The translations under genes and the position numbers were made by a program. Below the pieces are notes generated by a model that saw only the letters and a program-made list of their open reading frames with translations, did not search any database and was not told the origin of the DNA. From NCBI RefSeq assembly GCF_014898055.3, contig NW_023601754.1, forward strand, positions 44,943,013 to 45,007,012: a DNA stretch of 64,000 nucleotides, read 5' to 3'. Source of the DNA: Talpa occidentalis (lineage: Eukaryota > Chordata > Mammalia > Eulipotyphla > Talpidae). Numbering within the stretch: position 1 is the first letter of the stretch; every line of letters begins with the position of its first letter. This document shows positions 25,057 through 39,499 of this stretch, piece by piece.

Positions 25057-25603
25057 GTCGTCATGGTAACCCCCAACCTGAAACCCCCCCCTAAATTCCT
25101 CTTCCACTCCACCTTGGTGGTTATGAGGCCCCAAAACTCTCCTGTCCCTGCGCCTGGAGGAGGTTGCCAAGGTAACCTAGATCCCTGGTGGTCCTTCTGC
25201 CCCTACCCTCGTTGTTACTATGGCAATCTCACCTAGGGCTCAGGTAGAAAGGGGCCAGCCCCAAGGACACGGACACGGATGGCTAAGGGAAACCCCTCCC
25301 CCGTAGCCACCCAGTTGGCATTACCATGGTAACCATCTCCCCCTTTTCCATCGTGGGAGGGCCATGGACCAAACCAACCAGGTGTTTTTATTTAGAGGAG
25401 ATGCGCTATTGAGTAGTTGCTATGGTTACAGGGCCTAGACCCTCCCCAGGGAGGTGAAAAATAGGCAAGGCTAAAGTCCTGGTTACTATGGTGATGTGCG
25501 GGTTCCCCCTTCCAGTGACCAAGGAACCAGGCCCACTAAGAAGTGGACGTTTTAGTATTGTCTCAGGATGGAATGTGTCTAGGGAAGGGGTTGTCATGGT
25601 AAC
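25057..25603. promoter_or_regulatory. Cluster of seven RFX/X-box-like motifs
   Basis: Seven 14-mers close to the RFX palindrome GTTRCCATGGYAAC: 25057-25070 (GTCGTCATGGTAAC), 25163-25176 (GTTGCCAAGGTAAC, both half-sites exact), 25214-25227 (GTTACTATGGCAAT), 25320-25333 (ATTACCATGGTAAC), 25416-25429 (GTTGCTATGGTTAC), 25482-25495 (GTTACTATGGTGAT), 25590-25603 (GTTGTCATGGTAAC). They start 0.45 kb upstream of the STRN4 ATG, in what should be FKRP intron 1. RFX proteins binding X-boxes is established; function here is inferred. Confidence 0.75.
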
Positions 25604-26404
25604 AGCTTCTGTCACTTCTCGACCTACCTTTCTGGACACATTGATACAGAGAGAGGGTTGGGTGGGTATAACTGACATCCTTCCCACCCTCTCCAGGTGG
25701 TGCCTGAGCTTCTGGGACAGCGAGAGAATGATTCTCTGACTTCATTGCCACTTTTGTTGATAAGATGACATTGTGCTCTATTGTGCAAAATTGGCTGATT
25801 TGGGATTTTCTGGTTTTCCTTCCCTCAGCAGTGCAGCTGGGCTGTGCTGGAACCGCCCCTACAGAGCTCCCCCAGCCGGCTACCTAGGAGGTAAGAAGTC
25901 CCTCTGTGTCACCGCATTCACATGGAAACACCCTTTCCTGATTCCCAAAGGCCTTCCCCACATGTAACTCATTTTCTCCATGGGCCACATCCCCATTCCA
26001 CAGATGCAGCAACAGAGGCCTCAGTGCAGATGACAACTCAGGCCAGCTGATCCCGGGCCAGAAGTGACTAGGGATCCACTTACATTGTTTTTTTGGGACA
26101 GCAGAGACAAAGAAGGCTGGAATTTAACTTCCTCTCCTTCCCTGACCACCTACCTTTGTCTGTAACACGCCCCCTGCTGGTTACATATGCCTTACCTGTA
26201 AGGTGTGTGTATGGTTTGCAGCCACCCACCTCTGGAGGGCCTGCCCAGTGCCACGCCAATGCCCATTCATCCCATAGCCCCAGAATACAGGGCCTGGCAC
26301 AATGCACGCAGTAACTGCCTTTGTTGAATTAATGGATGTGCTAGATCCAGCTTTGAAAGTAACCTGTCAGGTTAGGCCCAAAGAGAGACAGCAGAGTGTT
26401 GATT

Positions 26405-26560
26405 TAACCAGCTGCTGGGCCTACCACTTCCCAGCTGTGTGATCTTGAGTGAGTGCCTTCACTGCTCTGTACCTCAGTTTCCTCATCTTTAAGTGTGGTC
26501 ATAACGTGAAGATTACACAATTGTAAAGTGCTTGGAGCGGGATCTGGCGCATCATGAGCT
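26405..26560 (+). mobile_element. MIR SINE fragment
   Basis: CTACCACTTCCCAGCTGTGT, CTCAGTTTCCTCATC, then CGTGAAGATTACACAATTGTAAAGTGCTTGGAGC. A typical MIR core and 3' half. Confidence 0.85.
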
Positions 26561-28834
26561 GCCAGAATTGACATAATACCATGATTCAGAAACTCCATCA
26601 ACCTTCTAAACTACCATTTCTTCCACTTGTCTGAGAGAGGGGCTTTAGCCTTCTGCAGTGGCAGAAGCCAAGGACCTTGACAGGGCACTAGATGATTCCT
26701 TTCGCCCAGTAGGGGCACCTCCTCACCTGGCCATCACACCTGCTGGTTTCTGAGGACCCACTGTCTATCCTCTCTCCTGCTGAGCACCTTCTGTCCCAGA
26801 GCCAAGGCCTGAGAGGTAGAGCACCCTGCATCCTCTGCCTGAGCCAGGGTCCCCCTCTTAACAAGCTGGTTGCCTCTGGCCCTGCACCCATATAGAGCTG
26901 CTGTGTGCTAGTTACTCTGAGCTGTGCTCCGGGCACAGAGCAGGGAACAGCGCAGATGACCGAGAGATATAAGAGAGCTAGGGGAAAAGTAGTAGAGGAG
27001 GAAGACAACACAGGGCTGGGCCAGGGCGTGTGCGCGTGCGACAAGGAGTCCCATTTTTAAGCAGGGAGCCCGAAGAAAGGCCTCTGTGGATAGGTGAACA
27101 AAGACCTAAAAGCCGTCAGGGAGGCACCGGGCAGAGGACGAGTCAGTGCTGTTTCTGGAGCGTGCCAACGCCAGAGTCATCATCACTTAATGCAGTTTGG
27201 TCACCGGCGCCGGTCTCTGCTGATGGCATTTGGTGGCCAGTGTGGTCGGAGTTGAGTGAGCAGGAAAGAGGGAGGGAGTCACATGGGGCCTTTGGGGCCA
27301 CAGGATGACTTTGGCTTTGCCTTTGAGTGAGTTGTGAGCCCTGGAAGGGTTTTGAACAGAGATGGGACATGATCAAACTTGAATTTTAACAGGATCCCTC
27401 TGGGTGCAGAGGGGGGAACAGATGAACAGACTGTATGGGGTGAGGGTGGAGAGGAAGACAGTCTCTTAGAATCTTCAGAAGATTCTGAACCCATCAACTA
27501 GTCACCTCTGTGCTTCTGTGTGCTTAAGCCTAAGATTCTAAGTTCTTTAAGATCCTATAGATTTTATAGTTCCAAAGGCCTCCCTTGCCCCGCCCTAGTG
27601 GGAGCCCCATGAGATCGGGGGTGTTGACTGACCCAGTGTGTTGAGTGTCCACTGCTGTGTCCCTGGAGCCTAGAACGGAGCCCGGCACTCTGTAGCACTT
27701 CCACAAAGAGAAGGGATCAGGGATCCACCCGAGGGTCAGGCAGCCATCACCAGATTTAAGATGAAGATGTCACCACTCAGATTCTTTGGTGCCGTCCAGC
27801 TGGAGTCAGAGAAGGGCCAGCAGTGCTAGGGTGGGTGGGCATTCCTGGCAGGAGAAAAAGGAGGCAGGGAGGCCCAGGCAGGACTCCAGGCATGTGGTGC
27901 TAGTGTGGAGTCCTGCTTCTGGGCCTGAGTGGGCTTTGTGAACACCCAGAAAGCTGGCTCTGGCCCTCACTGGTTTCCACTTCCATTGCCCTGCCATGTG
28001 GTGAGACAGGCCTGGCTCTCCCCGCCCCCTTCCGGGGATGGTCATATAACGGGGCAGACAGATGCAGTTCCAGACAATGCCAAACCAAAATGGGCAGGGC
28101 TGGGATGGGGATGCCTGGAGGTTTGGAGAGCCAAAAGGAGACTTTTGTCCTAACCTGGGTTCAGGGAAGGCTTCCTGGAGGAGGGGGCCATGTGAGTTGA
28201 GACCTGAGGCATCAGTAATTCTCCAGAAAAGATGTATGGGAAGAAGGAAGTTTCGAGAGGAAAAGATGTTCTAGACAGAAGGAACAGAAAGTGCAAAGGT
28301 TAGAAATAAGACCTGGGTGGTTTAGGCAGGCGCTGGAGTTGGACTGGTGGGTGGTCCAGAGTCCAGTCACACAAAGCCTTGTGGGATGTAAGAAATCGAA
28401 ACTTCCTCCCCAGGGCACTAGGGAGCCATGGCAGGTTCTGAGCATGAAGGGAGAGGTCAGATGTGTGCTTTATGAAGCCCTCTCTGGCTGCTATGAGGAG
28501 GGCATTTGGTCAGGAGACCCCAGCACTGGCTGCAGGGGGAGGCTGGATGGGGACGTGGGTGAACCGGGATTGAGGGGGAGCTGTGGGAATGGGGAGACAG
28601 GGTCAGAAGTATTTAAGAATTGGGAAGATTAACTGGGTCTCTGATGTCCCCCTGTCTGGGAGAGGCAGACAGCTATGAAAATCCCTGGTGGGGAACTTTA
28701 TTTTGAGTATCTGTTCAGAAGCCAGAGTTAGTTACACCTCCCATGCTGGAGACCTGCCAAATCTTCCGGTTGGGATGGGGACAGGGAGACAGCGCCACCT
28801 GGGGGCTGCTTAGGTGGTTGGCCAAAAAGGGGAG

Positions 28835-29050
28835 GGTGAAAAAAAAAATTTAATTGTGATAAAATACACACAACAAAAATTTTTTAAGTGTGTAGTTCAG
28901 TGGCATTAAGCTTGTTCACACAGTCATGCAAACAATCTATAAGAACTTTCTCATGAACCTGAACTTTCTCATAAACCCCAGTCCCCCATTTTCCCCTCCT
29001 CACAGCCCCTGCCAACCACCATTCTGCTTTCCCTGTCTATGGCTTGAGCC
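28835..29050 (+). mobile_element. L1 3' UTR fragment
   Basis: TTTAATTGTGATAAAATACACACAAC, GTGTGTAGTTCAGTGGCATTAAG and CCCCTGCCAACCACCATTCTGCTTT correspond to a widely seen mammalian L1 3' UTR segment. Confidence 0.8.
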
Positions 29051-29578
29051 ACCGCATTTAGAAATTAAAAAAAGTTGTGGCCAACATTAAAAATTGGGAT
29101 AACTTTGATTCAAGAAAACATTTCCGGCTTTTCTTGCAAACCAAAATGACCTGGCTGACCATCGGGAAGGAGACGACAAAAGAGACTGGAGCAAGGAGGC
29201 TGCTCAGGAGGGCCGGGGGCCAGCTTCAGCTTCACCCTAGAGTCAGTGCCAGGGAAGGGAGGACAAGATCAGGGGTGGCTTCCTGGTGGAGGGAATGGTA
29301 GAGAAGGTGCACTGTGGGCTCAGCAATGGCGTTGGGGGCATTTATAATTGAACCTGAACCTAAATGAGCAGTGGACAGAGACTAGGACAAGGGTGGGACT
29401 CCACAAGGATGGAAGGTGATTCATTTGATTAAAATTTACCAAGCTCTTAATATGCACATCGCCTGGTCCTGGGGACCCAAGATCTAGACAGGCTCAGGGC
29501 CTGCCCTCATGGGTCTCACAATCCAGTGGGAGGGGGAGGGGTAAGCAGAGATGAAGGAGCCCAGAGCTAAGTGCATAA

Positions 29579-31258
<1,680 letters not shown>

Positions 31259-33290
31259 AGCCGGGACGCCCATATCTGGGGCCAGGGAACAGTGGTCAAG
31301 GGGAGCTAACCGTTGTCTTTTGGGGTCTGTGTGTTGGCGGGGGGGTTGTGTGGTGGAGACAGAGAGGAACTGACCAAAGAGACATTTTAGAGAAGTGTGC
31401 TTCTGGCGGGAGGAGAGAACCAAGGCTCTGAAGCGACCTCCAGCTTCTCCTGGTCCTGCCCACCGGGTGCGATGGATGCTTGGAGCATATCCTGGGGCCT
31501 CCCAGTAATTGAGGGTGCCGCTGGCCATTAGTGGATGGACCAGGAATGCCAAGCCGCCCTACAGTACCCAACGCCATCAAGACTTGTGGTTCCCCAAGTT
31601 TTCCAAGAACCCTGGGCTCCAGATGGGGGCAGAGTTTTGGAAGAGAGATACTGGGTTTGTTAGGGGGAAGGGATGTCCTGAGCAACCCCATTTTATATAC
31701 GGGTTTGTCCTGTAACAGTTTCAGGGGCCAGACTGCCGCGATGCAAATCCTGGCCCCACCACTTGCTAGTGGTCTGAGGCTGTGTGCAGGCTTCCTTGCC
31801 TCGGTGTCTTCCAGGATTCAGGAGCGCCCCCCTCCGGGCCTAGCACCTCAAGAGCCCGGTCTTGGCTCACTTGGCTGCTGGGGTTGCTTCTGCCACTAGA
31901 GGGCGCCCTTGTCCCGCTGTGCGGGTCCAGGCAACAATAAGGCCAGGACCTGTTCTAGGGCTTTTGGGTCTCCTCTCTGAGCCCCTGTTCCTGTCAGGAC
32001 AAGATAACCATCTCCTCTACTTCTACAAAGCTACTCCCCTCCTGGGGAGCCCCCTGTGAGGAGCATGCTGTGGTTAATAACTAGGTCTGCACCTGGCACC
32101 TCTCCTTTTGAACTGTTACCTCATTTTAGTTCTCTGCCTTGCAGGGCGGGGCGGGGGGGGGCGGGGGGACTGGTGCTCAGGGCAGGGAGCCCTGGTCACA
32201 GCTCACACTTGCCAAGCACCGGCTGTGCACAGGCATCATCCTCGGGATCCTACAACAATTAGCTGAGTTCTCTCTCAGCCCACCCTCCCAGGTGAAAGGT
32301 GCTGTGATTTCCAGTGTACAGATGAGGAAACAGGGAAAGTCACCTGCCTGGGGTCAGACAGCTTAGGAAGTGGCTGTTGGCTAGCCCTTCTGGTCAGAGC
32401 TTCTGAGGGGGCTTTGGGATGCCTCACTAAGCTGCAACCACCTTCCCTGCAGGATCAGGCACCCACCAGTGAGTGAGTGGGTGGGAGTGAGGCAAATAGC
32501 TGTTTGGGCATGAACTTCGCTATGTGTGTCCTTATTTATAAGTTACGTACAGGTACTACTGCCATCTGTATATTAGTAATGAGGCTTAACTTATTCGGTT
32601 TGAATCTTACAGAGGTTTTTGTTTACCTGCCTTATCCCAATGACTTGCTCCCCCCTACACCACCCCCCAAATGTGTGCACCTGGCTCTTGAGACCATGGG
32701 TTTTAAAAAAAAAAAAGCACAGGCTCAAACCCAGGGCTACCACTTCCTTGATGAATTTGGGCTTCCTGCCCGGACTCTGCTCTCTCCACCTGGGAAATGG
32801 GGGTACGCACACCCACCTCACCTGGGAAAAGGGTCCCAAGTCAGGGCCGGGTCTGCTCCTGGCTTGGCCAATTTCTTTGTGATCTTAGGCAAGTAGATGC
32901 CTCTCTGAACCTATGGATTGGGGCGGGTGGTGGGAGATGATGATATTGGAAAAGCTTAAAACACTTGAAGAGGAGGCATCCTCACAGACCAGCAAGGGGA
33001 GAGAGAAATTTGGTCCAATCCCCTGAGGCTTAGACATCTAGAGTATGACTTCTTATAACCCAGCCTCTGCTTTAAATTACTGAACCCGCAACTGGCTCCC
33101 AAGGAGGCTGTTGAGTTCCCATGGAACATTCTAGAAGCATACAGGGATGATTTGGGTTACAGCTGTGATGGGACATGCTCTTGGCTCTGGGAAGGCATGA
33201 CCCAGGGGTAGAATGATCTTAGAACATGCAGGGCACCACACAAAGCATTGGCCCTTGTCCCAGTTTGAAAAGGTCTCACTTGACATTCAC
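31259..33290 (+). other. FKRP: FKRP 3' UTR and downstream sequence with MIR relics
   Basis: No further coding sequence. The first part should be FKRP 3' UTR, but no convincing AATAAA is present before 33377-33382, so the transcript end is not placed. MIR-like pieces are seen at about 31720-31815 (plus), 32190-32360 (minus, CAGATGAGGAAACAGGG) and 32730-32930 (plus). A G-rich run (GGGCGGGGCGGGGGGGGGC) lies at about 32144-32168. Confidence 0.5.
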
Positions 33291-33935
33291 AAGGGATGGG
33301 TGGTGTTCAAAATATTTTGCAACTATAACAGTAATATAAATTAATATATTAATCAATGTATGCATCAAAATTTTTAAATAAAAGAATTTAAATCTCTTTG
33401 ATTCTCTAATTAAAATGCTCTCTCTATATATTTGTCCAAATTGTTTGCCAAGCTCAAATCATTCTCATAGTCTAATGATTTTGTTTTATTCAGAAATTGT
33501 TGGTGTGATTCTTGATTGTCACAATTATAGGAACATATATACATATATATCCCTGCCTTGGCTCTGATTTGATAAAGGAACCACAGCAAATGCTTCTAGC
33601 AACTTCTCATTCATAGAGGATCCTTAAGTGACTTCACATCAACTATAGTATTTTGGAGTTTAATCCTCTCTGTTCTGAACTCCCAGTGATTACATTAAAA
33701 CCTTTTCTAGTCCTTATAGTCCAGCCTGTATATATATTGTATATATCAATATATATACAATATATCAATATTGTATATTGAATATCCGTTGTCATCTAAA
33801 TAATGAAATGACAGAAAGGCCTTCACAATTCATTAGCACTAATAAGTTTAATGCTAGAACACCTATTGCTGAATTTTACTGATTTCTTGATAACAGTCCT
33901 TACTTAATGTCAATAGGTCCTTGGAAAATGATTTG
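33290..33935. other. AT-rich intergenic stretch with TA-rich inverted repeats
   Basis: Very AT-rich, unlike its flanks. 33725-33785 contains interleaved TATATATTGTATATA and TATATACAATATAT arms able to form hairpins. No open frame of note. Confidence 0.7.
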
Positions 33936-34189
33936 TTTTAAAAGATTTATTTATTAATACAAGCTCTGGATACAGTCAGAAGCTCAGGAGGGAATTCACC
34001 AGAGCCAGAGCAGGGAACAGAACAGGCAGACTGACGAAATACACTGCTGAGGGGAGAAGAGGGTGCGACAAGAGAGGTCCGTGCGCCATGTGGGACCCTC
34101 GCCGTTGGCGGGGGATCGAACTGGTGCTGCAGAGGCTGCAGGCAGCTTCGCAGCCCAGCGCTCAACCGCTGCGCCACCAGGGGAGGCCC
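33936..34189 (-). mobile_element. tRNA-derived SINE (type II), minus orientation
   Basis: Reads on minus from GGGCCTCCCCTGGTGGCGCAGC (34189) through the GCTGCCTGCAGCCTCTGCAGC signature to AAATAAATCTTTT at 33936. Flanking TGGAAAATGATTT and TGGAGACTGATTT may be a worn target duplication. Confidence 0.9.
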
Positions 34190-34351
34190 TGGAGACTGAT
34201 TTTAAGTGAACAAAATCAGCTCCTCAAATAACATCATTTTCAATGTCTGCTGGGGGTTGTTTTTCTCATCCACGAAATGCCATTGGACAAGACGAAGGAA
34301 TTCCAGGACTTGCTGTACTCCCACATTACTAAGCAGTCAAAACAGAAGTAT

Positions 34352-34386
<35 letters not shown>

Positions 34387-36007
34387 GTATTTTGATATGC
34401 TAACAACCAGCCCACCCACACTAGTGCATACCATCTACATTTTAGCCTTACTTGGAGGTGAAAAAGTTAAGAATGATCTGAGCCCAGAACCTAACTCTCA
34501 CGCACACACAAAGTCCTTCTTGCAAGGTCCTAACAAGTTCTGAATTTTCCAGGAAGTAAAATGAGGGAGGCTTGTAGTCTGTTTTCACTTGTAACTTGGC
34601 CAAGGATTGTCAACAATTTCAGAAAATCCCTTTCTACAAGGTAATTAGACACCCATTCTGAGTCTGTCTCTTGTAGGTGTGAGCATCTGACCTTCTCCCT
34701 AAGGCCTGGGGAGGTGGCCCTCTCAGGGCATAATGAAATGCATAATAAGGCTCACTATCCTTTTATTTCTCCTTTTTGCTTATAGTCATGGCAATAGAGA
34801 TTATTTCCCAAATCTTAGGCAGGTGGGTTGTCCTATCCCTGAACTTCATTTCCACACGGAATTTCCCAGAGCTGATAAGCAAGCACAGGCAGCAGTGTGG
34901 CCAGTCTGGCCATGTCAGCAAGAAAGCATTAAATGGATTAGGATCCACTGATAAGGGGACTGCCAGGAGCCTCCTGTACCTACTCTCCTGATCTGCCCCA
35001 GACCCAGCAGCCCCAGGAGCAAACCCTGGACAAAGTGGGAAGGAAGGTGCTCCCTGTCCTAGGTACTGTTGGACTGACTGATTGCTATACCAAGCAGCAA
35101 CTCATTTGCATATCACCCCCAGGACATCAGAAACTTCAGCAGGCAAAGGCTTGCATGTCAATTCTTATCCACATACAATAGCGCCAAGCTGGAAACCAAC
35201 CACCTGGCATCCAAGGACAGGTGAATGGATAAATAAATGGTGGTGCATCCAGACAATGGAATACTCTGTGATTAAGAAGAAAAAACTGAGCTACTTACAC
35301 ACGCAAAAGCATGACTAAATCTCAAAAGCATCAGGCTACATAAAAGAGGTGGGACGCAAAAAGCGACCTACTGTGTCCTTTGTGACCATGACATTCTAGA
35401 AGGGACTCTATGAATCATCATGATCAAAAGCAACTCAGTGGTTGCCTGGGACTGGGGTGGAGGAGCGGGGGTTCAAAGGGGCATGAGGAAATTGGGAAGG
35501 GGGAGACATCAAGTGTCTGTAAGGAGGTGGTTCCCACGGAAAGGGGAGGTTCCAGGTTTCCTGCCCCACCCCAAAGAAGGGTGGAGCTGAGCAGGGAAAG
35601 GGGAGAGATGGAGCAGAGACATGTAAAGCAGCTGCACTTGCTTCTCAGCCTTGGACTCGTACCAGGGACTTGGGGAACATGGAAGGAAACACTTGAAAGA
35701 CACAGAGACATGGATGAGACACCTATGGGGAGGTTGACAATGGCTATCTTTATCTTGACTTGGGTTTTGATTTTGCTCTTTTCCTTGCAGACTTGCCTGG
35801 CTCCTTCTGCCCCTTTCCTATGGGTCCTCACCAGAAGGTGTCTTAGACATGTGGCAGCTTTCAAGCCTCAGTGACCCTGCTTTGGACCAACCCTGTTTGG
35901 CTGGGCATTTACCGAGGGGATGGCTAACTTTGGATGCTTAATTGGAAACTATCTTGAACTACATTCTTTCTCTTTACTGCATATTAATTGTATTAAAGTT
36001 CCTTTCT
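34190..36007. other. Intergenic sequence with poly(A) tract and L1 remnant
   Basis: 34357-34383 is a run of about 27 A directly following a TAA. The preceding roughly 40 codons in that frame read protein-like (ending QSKQKYF), so a truncated retrocopy is possible, but I do not recognise it. 35080-35470 is L1 3' sequence. The rest (34384-35080, 35470-36007) shows no recognisable feature. Confidence 0.4.
35080..35470 (+). mobile_element. L1 3'-end fragment
   Basis: GGAAACCAACCACCTGGCAT, GGTGAATGGATAAATAAATGG and CCAGACAATGGAATACTCTGTG are classic L1 3' end features. The segment ends with AAAAGCAACTCAGTGGTTGCCTGGGACTGGGG. Diverged, and truncated at both ends. Confidence 0.8.
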
Positions 36008-36256
36008 GGGGCCTCCCTGGTGGTGCAGGAGTTAAAGACAGAGGTATTGAGCTATCACCAGCCACTGCAGCAGTCCCCAGCCAGCCAGGGAGCAACCCAC
36101 ATCCTGTCTCTCCTGTCTCCCCGCTGCTCCCCACAGCAGTGTATTTCAGTCAATCTGCCTGTTCTGCTCCTGTCTCTGGTGAATCCTCTCACCCCCCACA
36201 CCTCTGGCTTACACCCCAGTTCTTGTATGCATATATAAATAAATCTTTTTTTAAAA
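36008..36256 (+). mobile_element. tRNA-derived SINE (type I)
   Basis: Head GGGGCCTCCCTGGTGGTGCAGG, CAGCCACTGCAGCAG signature, AAATAAATC plus T/A-rich tail. AAAGTTCCTTT at 35995-36005 and AAAGTTCCCTTTT from 36257 flank it as the target-site duplication. Confidence 0.9.
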
Positions 36257-36845
36257 AAAGTTCCCTTTTACTAAAGATTTTATGCACTAGAGTATGTTTT
36301 GTACTGATGGCAGAAGCTATTTCAAGTAGGCAGATTTGGGGGTCCCTGGGTGCCCTGCATCCTGCCTTGTAACATCTTGATTATGGTTTTGAACCCACCC
36401 AAGTAGCTAAGGGATATATGGAAATTATGACTCAGTGAGGTCGACACCCAGAAGGTAGTGTCTGTGAATTGGTGGTGGTGGGGTGTTGAACAGGCTTAGA
36501 AACATGATTCTGTCACTAGGAGGGACAAAGCTTCACAAACCTGTGCCTGCCAACCCCCAAACTGCCACTGTGAGCCTAGAACCCAGGCTCAAGCCCAATC
36601 CAGGGCCACACTGAACTCTCCCTCCAAAGCAAGAGCTGTCCACAGTAGTTGGAGCGGGTGAGACAATGGACAAAGGGCCAGGGAGGTGGGAACCAGTCCT
36701 CAGAGTGGCCTTTTTCATCTGTAATCTCCTCCTGGTCTTTGGGTGAGGCTTAGCAATGTTGTCATCAGCAAAGGGTGAGACTTGGCAGCGCGGTCAAGGT
36801 CAAGGGGGCAGGGAGCAGACAGGCCATCTGGACCAGGGATCAGAC

Positions 36846-37126
36846 TCTTTTTTAAAAATTTTGTTTTAAGTTTTATTTATTTTCTTATATATACAAGAGC
36901 TGAGGTGCAGGCCAGAGGTGCGGGGGTGAGGATTCACCAGAGACAGAGTGGGGAGCAGAACAGGTGGATCTACTGAAATATACCTCTGAGGGGGAACAAG
37001 TGGGCGAGGCAGGAGAGGTCTGCTGCGCCCTGTGGGTCAGCTCCCTGGCTGGGGATGGAACTCATGCTGCAGTGGCAACAGCATGATAGTGCTGAGACTT
37101 AACCCCTACACCACCAGAGAGAACCC
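36846..37126 (-). mobile_element. tRNA-derived SINE (type I), minus orientation
   Basis: Minus-strand head GGGTTCTCTCTGGTGGTGTAGG at 37126, body GGTGAATCCTCACCCC, and tail at about 36846. More diverged than most copies in the window. Confidence 0.85.
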
Positions 37127-38231
37127 GGGAACAGGCCTCTTCAGACAGGCAGCTCTGTAGCCAGAGCCCAATTCATTCATCTTGTAGTTACTCACTGAGG
37201 CAGCCCGTACCATGCAGACAGATAGCAGTAAGTAGGCCAAGGACAGCTCCTTGCGGCCTCGGGGGCCATGTGAGCCCCTGAACACACCACGGAGGTCTGT
37301 GACCTTCTAGTCATTCTGTATGGGACAGAGAGTTCATTTCTCTTGGAACAGAGATCAGCACGGCCCCCGCAAAGCTCGGCCTGCATATTCTGAAAATGTG
37401 CTGTATTTACTGCTATATCTCGTCCAATATTGTAAATCAACATTAGCCAGTTAAAAAAATGGAACAGGAAAATAAAGGGTAAATATTATTTGGTGGAACT
37501 TGTCCCTGTGACACATTCTTTATGTATCCAGGACACACACAGGTGGTATATGCAATATGTTATATATGTAGGTACGTACCTCTTTAAACAAGCACGCCTC
37601 ATCATTTACGTTTTATACTCTAAAACTCATTTCAGTTGAATTCTCCAAAAGTGTAAAGCAGAAAATTGGGGCATGAACGCTCATTGTAAGTGGGGGAAAT
37701 AACACACTCCCAGCTCCATTGAAAATCCCAACCTATTTCCCAAAATAGCATCAAAACACCCCAACACCTATATAACAACCCACCAGGATTCTGACAGAGA
37801 CAGCATCGAAAAGAGCAATGACAGCTGAGCCTTGAACAGGAAGGGGTTAGGGATTCCGAACTCCTGACCTGTCGAAAATCCATTCTTTATTTCACCTTCA
37901 ACATGGAAGGACACTTGCTTTGAGAACACCACCATAGCTTCTAGCGCTTTTCCAAAGCTCAGAGGCCTGGTCTTCTGGCCCAACGGCTGCAATTTTATGT
38001 TATCGGAGCATTCATTGCTAAGCTGGAGGCTGCAGCTTTCTGTAAGTCTGCTGTGGCTGAACCAAGAAAGAAGGCTTGCACGGACTCCTGCATAAACGAT
38101 TCCATGAGAGATTTTGAGGCCCCTAATATATGTAGGCCTGAGTGGTTGCTGCTGAAATGGGCAAGTTTATGAACCTAGGAAGGTGGTGCTGGTCCTGGCT
38201 GGATGCTCCCCCGTACACAAATGATCATTGT
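37127..38231. other. Intergenic, nothing recognised
   Basis: Moderately AT-rich with no long open frame, no conserved exon and no clear repeat beyond short TATATG runs near 37550-37575. Confidence 0.5.
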
Positions 38232-38518
38232 GGGGGCCTCCCCGGTGGTGCAAGGGGTTAAGACGCAGCACTATGAAGCAATCCGCAGCCACTGCAGCAC
38301 GAGTTCTATCCCCGGGCCAGGGAGCTACCCACGTGGTTCAGCAGACCTCTCCTAACTTGTCCACTGCTCCCCTCAGCAGTTTATTTCGGTAGATCCATCT
38401 GCTCGGCTCCCCACTCTGTCTCTGGTGAATCCTCTCACCACCATCCCGCTCCCCACATCTCTGGCCTGCACCCCAGCTCTTGTACGCATAAATAAATCTT
38501 TTAAAACAAACAAAAAAA
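38232..38518 (+). mobile_element. tRNA-derived SINE (type I)
   Basis: GGGGGCCTCCCCGGTGGTGC head, ATGAAGCAATCCGCAGCCAC signature, B-box-like GAGTTCTATCCCC, and tail AAATAAATCTTTTAAAACAAAC. Confidence 0.9.
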
Positions 38519-39225
38519 CAATGGGTATTGTGAAGACCATTGACGACAGCACCTAGACCGCCCTGATGCCACGCTCTGGTAGCTGGAGCTGACAGCTATC
38601 CTAGAAAAGTGACAGCAGCCAGGGACAAGGACAAAATCGCCCCAAGGTCAAAGATCAAGTCTTTTGTTTAAGTTTATAACTACAGTTACCCCAAGCCCAC
38701 AAGGCACTCTGGATTCCCCTGGGACAGAACTATCCTCAACCAGGGTGTGTCTGAAGACCCTGCACTTAAATATGAGGGTTGACAAGAGGCCAAGGTCAAG
38801 TTCCAAGACAGGTACAAACCCAGCAGATACTTCCTCTACAAGCTGTGATTTTAGATCCGCTTCATTGGCATTAAAATTACAAAATAAAAAATATTTTGAG
38901 GAGGTGAGGAAGGCTGACTGCTTTCAGAGAGCACAGTGATCTTGGAACACGAAGAATTTCTTTGGCTTGACTTCATGGAAGGTTGTCAGTGACCTGTGTT
39001 CCTGAACTATGAATCTTGAAGATCGGGGTTAAGGAATTCTTTCTCTTGACAAATAAGCAATTAACAAATAAAAACAAGAGAATTCACATACAACTTTTGA
39101 CTCCCCCCCAATTTTAACTACCTGTCTTATAGTCAATGAACACATATTTTGTGTGTTATATGTATTATATACTATATGCTTGCAATAAACTAGAAAAGAA
39201 AATCCCAAAGAGAAAATCACAAAGA
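38519..39225. other. Intergenic, nothing recognised
   Basis: No exon, RNA gene or named repeat could be supported here. It ends at the target duplication of the next SINE. Confidence 0.5.
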
Positions 39226-39490
39226 GGGTCGCCCTGGTGGCGCAGGGGTTAAGTCTCAGCGCTATCATTGCTACCCCCTGAGCTTGATCCCCAGCCAGGG
39301 AGCTGACCCACATGGTGCAGCAGACTTCTACTGTCTCATTCACTGCTCCCTTTAGCAGTGTATTTCAGCAAATCCACCTGTTCTGCTCCCCACTCTGTCT
39401 CTGGTGAATCTTCTCACACACACCCCCTACACCTCTGGCTTGCACCCCAGTTCCTCTACACAACAAATAAATCATAAAAAAACAAAAAAA
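39226..39490 (+). mobile_element. tRNA-derived SINE (type I)
   Basis: GGGTCGCCCTGGTGGCGCAG head and the standard body, inserted in AT-rich sequence. The 13-bp direct repeat AAAATCACAAAGA at 39213-39225 and 39500-39512 is the target-site duplication. Confidence 0.9.
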
Positions 39491-39499
39491 GGAAATCAC

